From NCBI RefSeq assembly GCF_000512585.2, contig NC_089247.1, forward strand, positions 558,001 to 622,000: a stretch of 64,000 nt of DNA. Direction: 5' to 3'. This stretch comes from Kwoniella bestiolae CBS 10118. Taxonomy: Eukaryota > Basidiomycota > Tremellomycetes > Tremellales > Cryptococcaceae. Positions 12,080-23,638 of the stretch are shown here, in pieces. Positions within the stretch are counted from its first letter, which is position 1; every line of letters starts with the position of its first letter. The position numbers were made by a program, and so were the translations under genes. Below the pieces are notes generated by a model. It was not told where the DNA came from. It searched no databases and saw only the letters and a list, made by a program, of their open reading frames with translations.

Positions 12080-13229
12080 ATGACCACTCTGCTCACACTC
12101 CCTCCTCATCTGCTCGAGACGATCCAGGAGCTCTTGACTAGCGATGTGGACTTGCCTCAAAATTTACGGAATGAGTTGGGTAAATCGACGAGTCAGCGTC
12201 AACAGTCGGTTTCTGACGACGTCGAGAGAATAAGCAACAATGCGTCGGACGAGACAATAGAGGAGAAAGATCAGATATCGCGAGATCTGCCAGCGGACGA
12301 GGGGGAGAGTATCCATGCTCCATTTGGTGCTCTAGTGATCCAAGATGTTCGACCTCCACCAACAATACCTCACGAGACGATAGAAGAATTATCCCGCTGG
12401 GCTGGATCTGAAAGGGGGGTGAAGCAGTTGAAGAAGAGTAAACTAGGTACGCTACTTGTTTGGAAAGTCTTCCCTACGTGTATTGAAAGCTTACAATATG
12501 TATTCGTCCCTTGTAGATCCTAATAAATATACCTCAATATCGTTGCTAGCAGGTACGGAGATCTACATACCGCCGCACGAGCTGGAGAGGTTGAAGATCG
12601 CTGAGAAAGGGGATAACAAGGTGAGTACAATACCTGCATTCATCTTCGTGCTCTTCCGACAAAGACAAATCCCATTCGATCTGCCCATGTCGAATGATCC
12701 CAAAAAGGATCAAAGAAGGAAAGAAAGTAAGTACGAAAGAAGCTGATATTTTCTAATACAGCCAAACCCCTATCTCCCAACCTACCTATCCCGCTCCAGC
12801 TCCACCTCATTCGGCAAAGAATTCCGCTCCCTCTCCAAAACCATCTCAACAGTGCTCAACATCCTCTTCTCAATATTCGGTTCATCCATAGCCGTCTACC
12901 TCGTATCATCCTCTAGCGCGGGTTATTCAAGGGAGATAGCGATACTTCTGGGTGTTTTGACTGGGATAATAGTGGGGGTAGCGGATGTGGTGTTGATTTA
13001 TTTGTATAGTAGGAAGCTCGATGAGGGCAGGAGGGAGAGTAGGAGGGTTGGGATGAAGATGCTTAGAGGGTCTGGGAGGATTGGGGAAAAGGAGAAGGTG
13101 GAGGAACGAGTGGAAGAAGACACGGGAGAGGGGGATGTGATGGATCTGCCGGAGAAGGATGGGACCGAGTCGACGGGTGTGAAGAAGGAGGTCAGGCTGA
13201 GAAGGAGGGGATTGAACGGGATATCATAG
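12080..13229 (+). CDS. VMA12: ER V-ATPase assembly factor Vma12/TMEM199-like
   Basis: Three exons (12080-12446, 12517-12620, 12762-13229) encode 312 residues. Vma12 is an ER membrane protein that, with Vma22, helps assemble the V-ATPase membrane sector. The family signature 'YTSISLLAGTEIYIPP' is present at residues of about 125-141. It is followed by the linker and two predicted membrane helices, 'VLNILFSIFGSSIAVYLV' and 'IAILLGVLTGIIVGVADVVL', which match the PF11712 layout. The C-terminal tail is long and charged (KE/R-rich) and faces the cytosol by the family model. The first ATG of the main frame is at 12080. The gene is divergent from the coiled-coil gene. Confidence 0.88.
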
Positions 13230-13506
13230 TGCTAATTATGCAGCTTGATACCATCTTGCCAATCAGTCCAAAACAACGCACCGACCCAATCATTACGTGC
13301 TGATACTCACTTGCGTCCCACATCCATAAGCGACAAAGTCCCTTGGATAAGTTTCTGGAACGAATACATACACACGGATTATAAGGATATAAATATAGAA
13401 GAAACAACTAACACAATCAATATGTCTAAGGGGAAGAGAAAGAACAAAATTTACCAGATCTTGCGATACTAGGCATCCTCTATCTATCCGGTCTCTTCGG
13501 GGAGGA

Positions 13507-14764
13507 TCATTGAGATGCCTTGTACCTTTGTAAATAACCCCTCAAATCCTCGAGACCGACCTGAGGTAGATCTTCCTTGAGTTGGGGAATATCAACTTTG
13601 AACCCATGATCGTCGAAGAACTACAATAAACCATCAAACCAAAACAAGTCAGCGCTTACCCATCTCATCAAGTACCAAGAAGCAGAACAGGACTCACTCG
13701 TGCCATAGGACCCAAAGGACTAACCCATCTAACAAAAGCCGCCAACCCCCAAAACGTCAAAGAAGGTTCACTCCCCAACACCTCCCTATAAACATCCTCA
13801 ATCTCCTGAACAGTCAACTCATCTCCTGCCAGTTCGATAATTACATTCAACCATTTCTCAGGATGAGACAATGCTTCAGCACCGGCTTTACCGATATCCC
13901 TCGAAGAAATTAATTGATGTTTCCTCTCGGGGTGATTATAGAATGTCTGACGGAGGAGGATTGTGCGAGAGATCTTGAACATGAATGCTGAGGATGGTAG
14001 GAGATTATCCATAAATTGCGTGGGGCGGAGGATGGTATATGCTATCCCGGAGGAGATGAGGTAGTTCTCGATATCTCGCTTGACTTCCATACTGCAACCG
14101 AATACCCAAAAAGTCAGCTCGGGTGTGTTAAGATAAGATAAGATAATGGGAAAAGGGGAAAGGAAGACTCACCCTGCAGCGTTGGTATCGTCAAGTCCAC
14201 CGAAGCTTATCGAAGAGTATATGAAGTGTTTGACATTCCATCGTTTGGAGGCTACGATGATTCCTTTGCCTGTATTCCGGGAATATACCGTCAGCACAAT
14301 ACTCTCTTTCCGTTTAGATGATCTCACTCCCTTGAAGATAAATAGTAGTGGTCGAGATGGAGGGCGGATTGCAGTGAAGTGACGAACTCACCCTGTGCCA
14401 ATTCGACCTTCTCACTAACATACCCCTGAACATTAAACACCCCATACACTTCATCTTCCTTCAATCCAGTAGCTGCAAAGGCCATTTCAGGCTTATCCAT
14501 ATAATCTTTGTTCACTTGAACCACCTCGACACCAGGTAAGGCCGAGAGTTTGATGGAAGATGGGGTGGAGGGGTCACGGGACAAGGCGTAGATCTTGTAT
14601 TGATCGTGGTGCGCTGATAAAGCCTATCGGGACAACACTATCAGTAAGAGAAGAGTGAGTTGAGAAGAGTGTGGGATCTTGCTCACCTCGATAAAAGCTG
14701 TACCTTGTTGTCCTGTCGCACCGAACACGATGACGTTCTTGATTTGTTGAGTTCGAGCTGACAT
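13507..14764 (-). CDS. NmrA-like NAD(P)-binding oxidoreductase/sensor
   Basis: Five exons (14764-14687, 14623-14392, 14269-14173, 14091-13698, 13620-13507) give 304 residues. The N-terminus has the Rossmann dinucleotide motif GATGQQG at residues 15-21, then 'ALSRDPST' after the second strand, as in atypical short-chain dehydrogenases of the NmrA/HSCARG group. The segments 'FNVQGYV', 'HFIYSSISFGG', 'YTILRPTQFMDN' and 'DIGKAGAEAL' are typical of the family. Such proteins bind NADP and act as redox sensors or reductases; the substrate cannot be told from sequence. The start is the first ATG. Most introns follow the GTGAGT/CTGAC pattern of neighbours. Confidence 0.88.
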
Positions 14765-15401
14765 TATGGTTGTGTGTGCTGATTTATGGGTTTATGGTAT
14801 TATCTCGAAAAAGTAGAGAAGTATTGTTTATGAGAAGATCCGTTAGCTGGGGTGAGATCTGACGAGCTAAGTCTGATTGGATGAGTGGATGTTTGAATCA
14901 GTTGTTGAGTTGATTGTTGTTGAGAAGGGAAAGACGATGCATCTCCCATTGGATTATCACTCCTTATATACCTTTCTCCTCCTATCAGCACATGCATGCA
15001 TCTCCTGCACGATTACACAATCAAGCTCAACCTCGGTCAAAAAGATACCATCGCAAGGATAAGATTGATAATGATTTTTAACTCATGATTGATCATCCAT
15101 CCATCACGTATTATCTATCACCTATGTCATCTCACCACTCAGGAGAAATCTCGGTGCATGTCTTGTTACTTATCAATTACTAATCATTCCATTATCGCCA
15201 TTACAAATGCTCTCAGGCACCGGTGCTCCAATCGTGATTACTCCTTTTGGGTCTAATCAAGCTAGCTCTCCATGCGTCTGCGGGGGTATCACAATGCATG
15301 GTACTATATTGTACTACACTATCCAAACATATACAAGAAAGGATCGATATCAATACTATTCGTCGATACATATACAAATGGCCGTGAAGCTCCATCTAAA
15401 A
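14765..15401. other. Intergenic region: NmrA-like promoter and OMA1 3' end
   Basis: This stretch of 637 bases holds the upstream region of the NmrA-like gene and the 3' flank of the OMA1-like gene, both transcribed leftwards. I see no RNA gene or convincing coding sequence. Short ORFs here lack introns and conserved motifs. Confidence 0.5.
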
Positions 15402-17429
15402 TCAAGTCGCAAGTGATTGAGCCTCTTTCATCCGTACTTCCTTGGTTTCCTTCGGCTGAGATGTAGGGGATTGTGGTGAGACATCGGATGCGGGTCTCTT
15501 CGGGAGATGTTCTCGCCAGATCTTCAGTGCACTGGGCATATCCTTGGCTAGGGCCTATCACATGCTCAGATTAGCATTGATACGGTCTAGCATCATCACA
15601 TCCTTCAGGTGGCACAACCGGTACCGGAAGACTCCCGACTCACCTCCTGCCTAGCCTCACTGGTCGGATGCGTCCTCAACATCGCAAATTTATTTTCCAC
15701 CTTGATAGCCTGTCCAGCAGCTTCCGCATCAGCTTCAACGGCTCTCATCAATTCCCACAGATCTTGAGCCGCGCGAGGATCGTATCCGGCAGTAGCCATG
15801 ATCTGTACAATAACCCGATATGTAAGCTAATACTTCAGCTCTGACTTTCAGCTCAGCTTACCTCTAATCCCACAGCATCAGCTTCCTGCTCCAACTTTCT
15901 CGAAAATGCTCGTTCAGCTACCACATCATTCACCCAATTGATGAATAATCCCGCAGAGTCCGTTATCCTATAAAACCTGTAAGCTTCTTCCGTGTGTTGT
16001 AAGTTTTGACCAGCTTACATGGGGAAAGAGATGGTCAGCGCGAAAGTGATTCCTCTCAGAACGTCAAAAGCAACTGCAGCAATGTTCAAGAACTATTCAG
16101 ACCACATCAGCTATATGTTGCGATAGGTGACGGCTAAAAAGCTGACTCACACCCAAGTTCTCGACACTATGCCGCTGCGTCACATGTGCTATCTCGTGTG
16201 ATAAGACTGCAGCAAGTAACGAATCGTCCCCTTCAGGCAGGGTACTGAGCAGGCCGGTGTAGACGAAGATATCTTTACTGGGTAAAGCGAATGCGTTCAT
16301 TTGCGGCTACAGAGGTATTAGGATTTGAATCAGAACCATTTCAAAGAATATTGCCAAATTTGGGTTACAGTGTTAGACGGGGGAGTAAAAAGGGATTGGA
16401 GAACATACCAAATCAATCACATACAAATTCCAATCAGCGCTCTCCAACTTCTTCAACGGATTACTAGTAACAGGTCTAAAAGGCATAAATGTAGAATGGG
16501 CCGTAGCGGAAGGTCTGAAATGCACGTGTCGTCTTGCTGCGGTAGTCCCGAATTCAGTTTCTGCTTCTCGTTCCGATATGACTCTGGAGAGCGCTTGCGA
16601 TCTGGGGGGCCAAGAGGCTCCATGAATTATATGGTGGTCTTGCTCTTCCAGGGCTGTTATGAGTCTGCTGGTGACGCGGGCGACTTGTTGGGATCGCTCG
16701 TCCTCTGGTGGAAGGATTAGGGGACCATCGTTGCGGAGGACTTCTTGTTGTCTATTAGCGAGATCAAACAAAATGATCAGTATCTTTCCTGTTCTTGCCA
16801 GGATATACCTAGGAAAGTTTATGGACCTACTTCCTCCTTGACCAGGCCATCTCCTCATGCTCAGACATCAACAATAACCTCCATCTACCCGTGCGTGGGC
16901 TCTGATCCAACCCCAATGCTAGTACTATACAGATTGCGAAGATCTGTCCCATAAATGCCGTCAGCTATATGTCCCTTATCGGACAATGGTGAAATGTAAT
17001 TCACAGGTATCTGTATCAGGGCATACGACGTTTTCTTGTATTTTTGCCATAGCCTATGAAGTTCGCCAAACGTCTCAGCACATATACACAATTCTTCACG
17101 TCGAAGGAGGATGATACAGAAACTCACTTGTACCTAAATACAAACGGTAAGAACAAAAGACTAAACCTAGTTATACTCAATAACCCACTCTTCAAAGCAG
17201 GTAGAGCAACGAAGAAGACATCTCGACGAGGTCTAGACGGGTGGAATTCTCGCCGTACGATACCATGCTGAAAATGACCAAGGAGAGACCGCTGTGGTCT
17301 GGGTATCTGGTATTGTATGGAGCGGATGCTGGTGGAGGAGATTCGGAAGGTCGATAAAGGGCGGATTTGAGACGGCGATTTGAGTAGAACCGACGACCGG
17401 AAGATGATAGGTAAGGATGTCGGCCTCAT
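15402..17429 (-). CDS. OMA1: OMA1-like mitochondrial M48 metalloprotease
   Basis: Nine exons (17429-17128, 17053-17005, 16943-16831, 16751-16409, 16306-16151, 16092-16019, 15967-15862, 15802-15644, 15554-15402) encode 484 residues. OMA1 is a zinc protease of the inner mitochondrial membrane that acts in stress-dependent quality control. The first 100 residues are Arg/Ser-rich with no acidic residues over long stretches, a mitochondrial presequence. A membrane helix 'IFAICIVLALGL' follows. The zinc motif HEIAH lies at H306-E307-H310, and the third ligand is E374 in 'EQEADAVG'. The segment 'FALPSKDIFVYTGLL' upstream of HExxH is typical of the family. The C-terminal 50 residues are Lys/Ser-rich. 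The first 3' splice junctions depend on my hand model; exon 17053-17005 is only 49 bases. Confidence 0.88.
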
Positions 17430-18038
17430 CGTTCGATTTCTATATCATTTCCATGTAGCTGGCTATTCGAAGATTTGTACAAGTAGTATGAGTATTTGAG
17501 AGATTGAACCACAACAACAATGATAGTACAGTGTATAATAACCTTGTTAGTGAATTCATGTGGATGTGGTGATGTCATGTGCTGTTGCTGTTGCTAATGC
17601 TGTTGTTGATGTGGCATTTCACTTTCACTCTGTAATCTCCTTAGAGCCGTTGTTGACCCATTGATATTATCAGCGTTAATCCCATTCTTCCTATTTGACC
17701 TGTCTTATCTGCAATCTGGTTTCTCTCTCTACTACATGTGTAATGTAATGCATACGACATGGTTGAGCATGTGAATCCGATATGCATGAGATGCTACACC
17801 CGTATGTTGATTAATATTATATGGAAACGTGATAGATGTTGCCACTGCGCACGTGGCACTGTTATGACGTTAGCCGGTCCACTCTTGGTTAACCCAGCAA
17901 CAGCGACTGAGGAGGTTATCATTCATCTCTTTTCCTTCTTCATTTTGGACAATTCTCCATTTCCAATCACAACCTCAGACTGATAGACCGACACAGACAG
18001 AGGTGCAGCCTCAGCGACCAACCAATCGATAAATCACG
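17430..18038. promoter_or_regulatory. Divergent promoter region OMA1/ataxin-3
   Basis: About 609 bases separate the two start codons. It contains a short GCTGTT/GCTGTTGTT trinucleotide-like run near 17580-17610. No gene is seen. Confidence 0.4.
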
Positions 18039-20060
18039 ATGGACCTTGTACCATGTACGTAGTCGAAAAGGTTCCCCTCCAACGAATTAAGCTTACTTAT
18101 ACCTGACCTTTTTTCGCAGATATGTACTTTGAGAAGCAGGAGGCAGGATCTCTACTCTGTAAGCTAAATCTGCTGGGTGATTCGTGATAGCCACTGACAA
18201 AGATCACTCCGGCTTCCAGGTGCTCAACATTGTCTGTAAGTCGCCAAGGCTCCTGAAAGGCAGTATCTAAGATTTGCCTCGCTCACATCCCTTTCCTTTC
18301 CTTCCCTTATAGAAACAACGTCCTCCAGCAATTCACCTACACCGAATTCGACCTCGCAGACATAGCCAAAAAGTGAGTATCACGCCAGTTCCTCTGCTTC
18401 ATATGATTAGGGCTTCTGCTTCATATGATTAGGGCTGAGTGCTGATGAATCATCGGCTGATAAACAGGCTAGACCAAGCCGAGAATGCTACTCTCGATGT
18501 ATCGCATCAGCTCAAGAAATCATACAATTTCGATGATACTGGTTATTTCTCGATCTCAGTTCTGGAGAGGGCATTGGAAGTTTGGGATTTGAGTTTGGTA
18601 AGATGGAGAGGAGAAGCTATGAGGGAGTATCAGGAGCATCCTGAGTGAGTCTTTTACCACGTCTTTTCTTTCGTCTTCCCTCTTTTCCCCTTCCCCCTTC
18701 CCCCTTCCGCCCCCTGCTCAGAACCTTTTTTGACTTTCCTTCTATTTTCGCCAAAGCTGATATATACAACCCACAGAGAACAAGTAGCATTCATCCTCAA
18801 CTTATCATCCCATTGGTTCCCCTTACGTCGCTTCTCAACTTTCCCACCTTCCTCCTCAGCCATCAAAAGATGGTACAACCTCAATTCCTTCCTTCCTCAA
18901 CCCGAGTGGATCTCACCCACATACCTCAGGATGGTCCTCACCCAAGCGGAAGAAGAAGGGTACTCGGTCTTCGTCGTGAGAAAAACCGTTGTGGGGACCA
19001 GAGAAGGGGAAGATGCAGGTGAAGGCCAGGGATGGCAGGATGGTGGGATAGGGGTGTTACCTGAGTGCCTGGCGGATACTATGGCTGTGGAATTGGGTGA
19101 ACCAGTTGGTAGATCCGGTGGATTGGCTGGTGGTGGAACTATCGCTGGATGTGAGTCCATCCTTTCATCATTTCAGCTCAAGATGGATTGCTTATTGTTG
19201 TATCGGCAGCTTCTCACGCAGGAGGGACGTCTATCAACCCAGATATCCCCACAGTAGATTTCCCTTCTTCCTCAGGTGCAGGACCATCCTCACCTCCAGC
19301 AAGACGCCGACGTCGACAAGAAGACTTAGTTCCCGAAGATCCAATCGCCATTGACACAGACGAATATAGCAGACCAGCAGCAACACGTACCAGACAATCA
19401 TCCAATCGATCCACACCTGGAGTCGACGTATTTGATAATCAGACATTCCCTCTGGGGGATGGAGACGAAGACGAATCGATACATTCTGAAGAAGCTGAAG
19501 GTCACGGTGAAATGGGAGGAAGGTTCGCAGCTGGAAATGAAAGAGAAGATCTGTTCGGTGCTGGGTATAATGGACCGACAGATTTTCAATTCCATTCGAG
19601 AAGTTACGACGACGAGGACGAAGCTTTACAGGCGGCACTGAAAGCTTCAATGGACGATTTACCACCTGATTGGCAGGCTCCTCCTGAATTACCCCCCAAG
19701 GTCGAGAAACCAATTTTGAAATCGCCTGAACCTACCGCTCCAGCAGCACCGACGCAATCGCCAGCACAGGAAAAGGAGAAGAAGAGGGAAGATGAGGATA
19801 TCGTGGAAGATGAAGACGAGGATGTACCGGCACATGAGCCTTCTGCAGGTGAGCTCGAGTTATATTTTTACGTGTGGTATCATTCTGTCAGCTTTTGGTA
19901 CTGCCGATTGTCATACCCTCTTCCTCTCGGTCCTCCTCTGTTCACCTATTCCTTTCCCTTTCGTTTCTCATTGAGACTATCCTCAGAGCCTTGGCTGACT
20001 GTTCACTCTCCAAAAGACGAGATCCGCCGAAGGAGACTAGCCAAGTTTGGAGGACAGTAA
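18039..20060 (+). CDS. ATXN3: Ataxin-3-like Josephin deubiquitinase
   Basis: Eight exons (18039-18054, 18120-18158, 18220-18235, 18313-18372, 18468-18644, 18777-19150, 19210-19848, 20017-20060) encode 454 residues. Josephin proteases cleave ubiquitin chains. The N-terminus reads FEKQEAGSLLCAQHCLNN, with catalytic Cys19. The catalytic His115 lies in 'LSSHWFPLRR' and the Asn137 in 'RWYNLNS', matching the Cys-His-Asn triad order of human ataxin-3. 'EEEGYSVFVV' closes the Josephin fold. A ubiquitin-interacting motif lies at about residues 361-378 (DEDEALQAALKASMDD). There is no polyglutamine tract. The tail is acidic and ends with 'DEIRRRRLAKFGG'. The first and third exons are only 16 bases each, and the Cys19 codon is split T/GT by intron 2. 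OMA1 lies divergently upstream; the CASP gene is convergent. Confidence 0.93.
18393..18436. repeat. 22-base tandem duplication inside ataxin-3 intron 4
   Basis: The unit TCTGCTTCATATGATTAGGG plus CT is present twice in a row without mismatch. It lies wholly in the intron between exons 18313-18372 and 18468-18644 and so lengthens that intron without changing the protein. It looks like a recent slippage or repair duplication. Confidence 0.85.
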
Positions 20061-20319
20061 CGCGACGCTCGGAAGAGCGGGCTGTTCTAGTGGGGAAGTA
20101 AACCGCGGTCCATCGTGAATGGTGGGGACGAGATTATACATAGAGAAACGTGGACATTCCAGATTTCAGATTAAAAACTGAGAACTCGTGCGATTGTACT
20201 ATATTTAAGTTAGATTTACAGCAAATTTGTGAGATACCATCGTAAGAAGATGCGTATAAAATACAATCATGTCTTATTTCTTCATTTCATTGGCATAAGC
20301 ATAAGCAGCAGAAGTGAAA

Positions 20320-23300
20320 CTACGGATGTATAGATACGGGCGGATGGGCGGTGGAATCGCTAGCTGCCATTGTGTTCCACAGTACGAATAGGATCAAGAG
20401 GTGCTATTGAGCAACACCAATAATCAGTTGTGGAACTCTGTAAGCACGACGAGACGGTATGAATGTAAGGAGGAATCAGAAAGAGGAGAAAGCATACTCA
20501 CCAAAGACGCAGCATACAGTATGAACAGGCTCCTAGCCCTCTTATTACCTATTATAGCTCTAGTCAGAGAAAACACACCCCGTTCGAGTGGGTTTAGCGC
20601 TTGGATAGCTCTTTGTGCTTCCTGTAACCATTCCAACGAACCAAGTCAGTCAATATCCCTTCGACTATCTGTCTGTACCGGACGGAGCGGTGAAACTTCA
20701 GTTTGAATTATGAAGAGACAAACTCACCCTTCCTTTAAACGCCTCAAAGGGATTCAAACTCTCATCGTACTTATCCTTGTACTTCCCAATCTCTTCATCC
20801 CGTCTCGCCCCAACACCTACACCCACACCATTCAACCCTCCTCTAGAACTTCCAGGTACGTTATATCCAGCTGTGTTGTTCGTACTTTGCGTGGAGGTAT
20901 TACTGTACGAACCCATGTATCTTACTTTCTCGTATAGCTTTAGATTATCCGCCTGGAGGGACTTGATCTCTGTTCGCAGATCAGATATAATCTCGAATTG
21001 TTTGCGCAACTCCTCTTCCAGCTCGGCGTTTCTTTGTCGGAACCTATCCCTTTGGGAGGTGACGATGGGGAGGATCGAGGTATCTTGAGATTGGGTGGCA
21101 GGGGATGCTCGACCGTCCTGCATAGCAAACAAACTACCATTAGCCATACCATATATGAAATATGACCAAATGAGATAAGAGGGGAACTTCACACTCACAA
21201 CCTTACTACCCCCAATATCCAACCCCTGTAATCCCTTACCCTCCTTCTCGCCCTCATCCTTATTATTGATATTCATCAGATCATTCTCCAACTTCTCCAC
21301 AAGGCTCAACTGCTTATTCAAATCCACCTGGAGATTCTCAATGATCTCATCCGTCTTGGAATGTTCAGAGTTCAACTCCTCGTACGAGACTCGTAGTTTC
21401 GTCAGATCTTCAAGTAATCTTCGATTCTTCGAGACCAGGAGATTCTCCAGTGATCGATTAAGCGATTTGTTGGCTACGCTCGCATTTGGGTCTGGCAACT
21501 TCAATGAAGAATCTTCGTAGTCATCTTCGTCCTCTGCATCGGAGTCTGCTCCCGAGAATTCGACGTACTACAATATGTATGTCAGCTTAGACCGTACGGA
21601 TCAGACTCGATAGCATGAAGTTGGACAATGAGGTAGACAGAAGCGTAACTCACTTTCATAATTCCCAATTCCCTCTTTATCTCGTCGTAATCGCCGTATT
21701 GCTTGACCTTGTTCTTAAGATTCTGAATTTCCGTCCCCTAACCGTGATAGATTATATCAGCTAGGATCATTCCTTTGCATTTGGCTCTGAGGATAAAATT
21801 TAAGCTGAACATACCTGAGAAGCGACTTCTTTGGCCAATTCATCCTCTTTCTTCTTTGCTGCCTTTTCAGATTCAGATTTCTGCTCTTTAATCTGATCTA
21901 ACGCTCGGAGTAATCTCGAGGCTTCCGCTTCGTGCTCTTCGATTTGAGACTCAAGCGCTTTGACCCTAATATTTGGTAGTCCATGTCAGCTTGCGATACA
22001 TTGAAGTCAGCGGGATCCAGCTCACTTTTCAGCTTGTTGGGATCCACTTCTTACGGATTCGATCTCAGATCTCAAGAGTTCCTAAGTGAATGGTCAGATC
22101 ATCAGTGCACTGTTAATGACACAAGTCGAAAAATAAAGCTTACGTTTCTCCTCTCTACGGTTGCAACCCTTTCGTTGGCTCTGGATAGATCAGCAGCTAC
22201 CATATCTAGTTCCGCCAACCTGGCGGCTACATCTTGTTCTGAAGATATCGTCATAGCATCAGTCATATACCTCGAAACGCAGAATGCAGATGATGGAATG
22301 ACGTACCTTGCCTTTGACTCGCATCCATCAACTTAGCTTGGGTACTTTCGTTCGAAGAGTGCATGTCTCGTAATTGGTTTCGCACAGTTTCTACCTGTCT
22401 TTGTAGATCTTTCTCCCTGTATGTGATATCTCGTATCAGCGTCACCCATACCAACAAAGCAACCACTTGTAAATAAGCTACCTTTCCTCGTAATTGCGCA
22501 TCCTCTCGTCGTACTCCGCATTCAACTCATTCTCCTTCTGATTCACTCTTTCCTGGATCAACTCTTCCATCTGCAATATAATCGTAAACTCAAACATTAG
22601 TACACACTCTGCCATCCACTAAGATAGCTATCTCATAATAGTAGACGGAAGAACGAGAGAGAGAGAAGACGCACCTTCTCCTCGATCTGCTCCACCTTAT
22701 TCTCGGCCTTCTTCCTCTTCTCCTCCGCATCCTTATACTCGTTCAAACCCTTCTTCAACTCGCCATTCTCCTCCCTCAATCTACTAAGTTCCGACTCCAA
22801 TACCCTCGCCTCAGCAATCTTCACAGTCTGATCCACCGCAGCGTCCAATAGTGGATATGGGTCCGGCGCATCTGCCAAAAGCTTGTATACGTTTAGAAAG
22901 GAGGTTTCAGATACTTTTGATCGTCGAGTTAGGGAGTCAATCTCGCCTTGATACGCTTTTAGGAGGACTTTGATGGCGTTGAATTTCTCGGCGTCGTCTG
23001 GGAGCTTCTTGAATTCTGAAAAGCACGACCAGATCAGTATGCTAAAGTGTATATCCAGAGATATGACTAGACATACCCCTCGTTTGCTCGGCCAGCTTCT
23101 TCCTGCCCACTAGATTCTCCTTCTGATTCTCTACTAGCTCTAATGCCGTCGAGTCGAGTGATTTCTGAAGTTCGGAGAGGTTGATCTCTACAAGTATCAA
23201 GCTCATTGAGTCAATACATCGTTCCTTGAGGATCCTTAAAGATCACAGAGTTCATGCTGAACATCTGCTTGGTCGCCGTACAACCCCGACTGTAGCGGTC

Positions 23301-23365
23301 AGAGCAGCACGACACCACTCACCCTTCCATGTTGTCAGAGCAGCCGAGAAGTTTTCTTCTGCCAT
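20320..23365 (-). CDS. COY1: CASP/Coy1 Golgi membrane coiled-coil protein
   Basis: Thirteen exons (23365-23323, 23187-23077, 23015-22675, 22570-22482, 22416-22307, 22238-22144, 22081-22026, 21965-21815, 21737-21654, 21567-21199, 21117-20728, 20621-20502, 20403-20320) give 680 residues, close to human CASP. CASP is a tail-anchored golgin in vesicle tethering. Nearly the whole protein is coiled coil. The CASP C-terminal block is clear: 'SQRDRFRQRNAELEEELR', 'LYEKVRYMGSYS', 'YDESLNPFEAFKGRE' and 'LTRAIIGNKRARSLFILYAA'. The single membrane helix 'LFILYAASLHLLILFVLWN' is completed only if the last intron uses the distal acceptor (AG at 20405-20404). The N-terminus 'FSAALTTWKEINLSELQKSLD' also fits the family. 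The gene is divergent from the SFI1-like gene. Confidence 0.92.
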
Positions 23366-23638
23366 GATGGGCTGATATGCACCTTGTTATCGATCCTCTT
23401 GAGTGGGTTGATACGTTGTAAGGTTGATGATATGATATAATTGTATCTGAGAAAGTTGAGGACGGATTGTAAGTAGAGTAGTGTGTTGCAGCTGACACGC
23501 TGTTTTAAGGGTTTCGTCGCGTGAGAATTACATACAACGTTCATCACCATACAAAGACATTTGTTATTGTTATTGTTTTTGCTTTTATTTTCGACAATCC
23601 TCATAAAAACATGCTTGTAACCCAGTGACAAAGTTCAG

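Noticed and set aside
19234..19713. Long minus-strand frame opposite ataxin-3
   Set aside because: Shadow of the coding exon 19210-19848, which carries the UIM and spliced homology.
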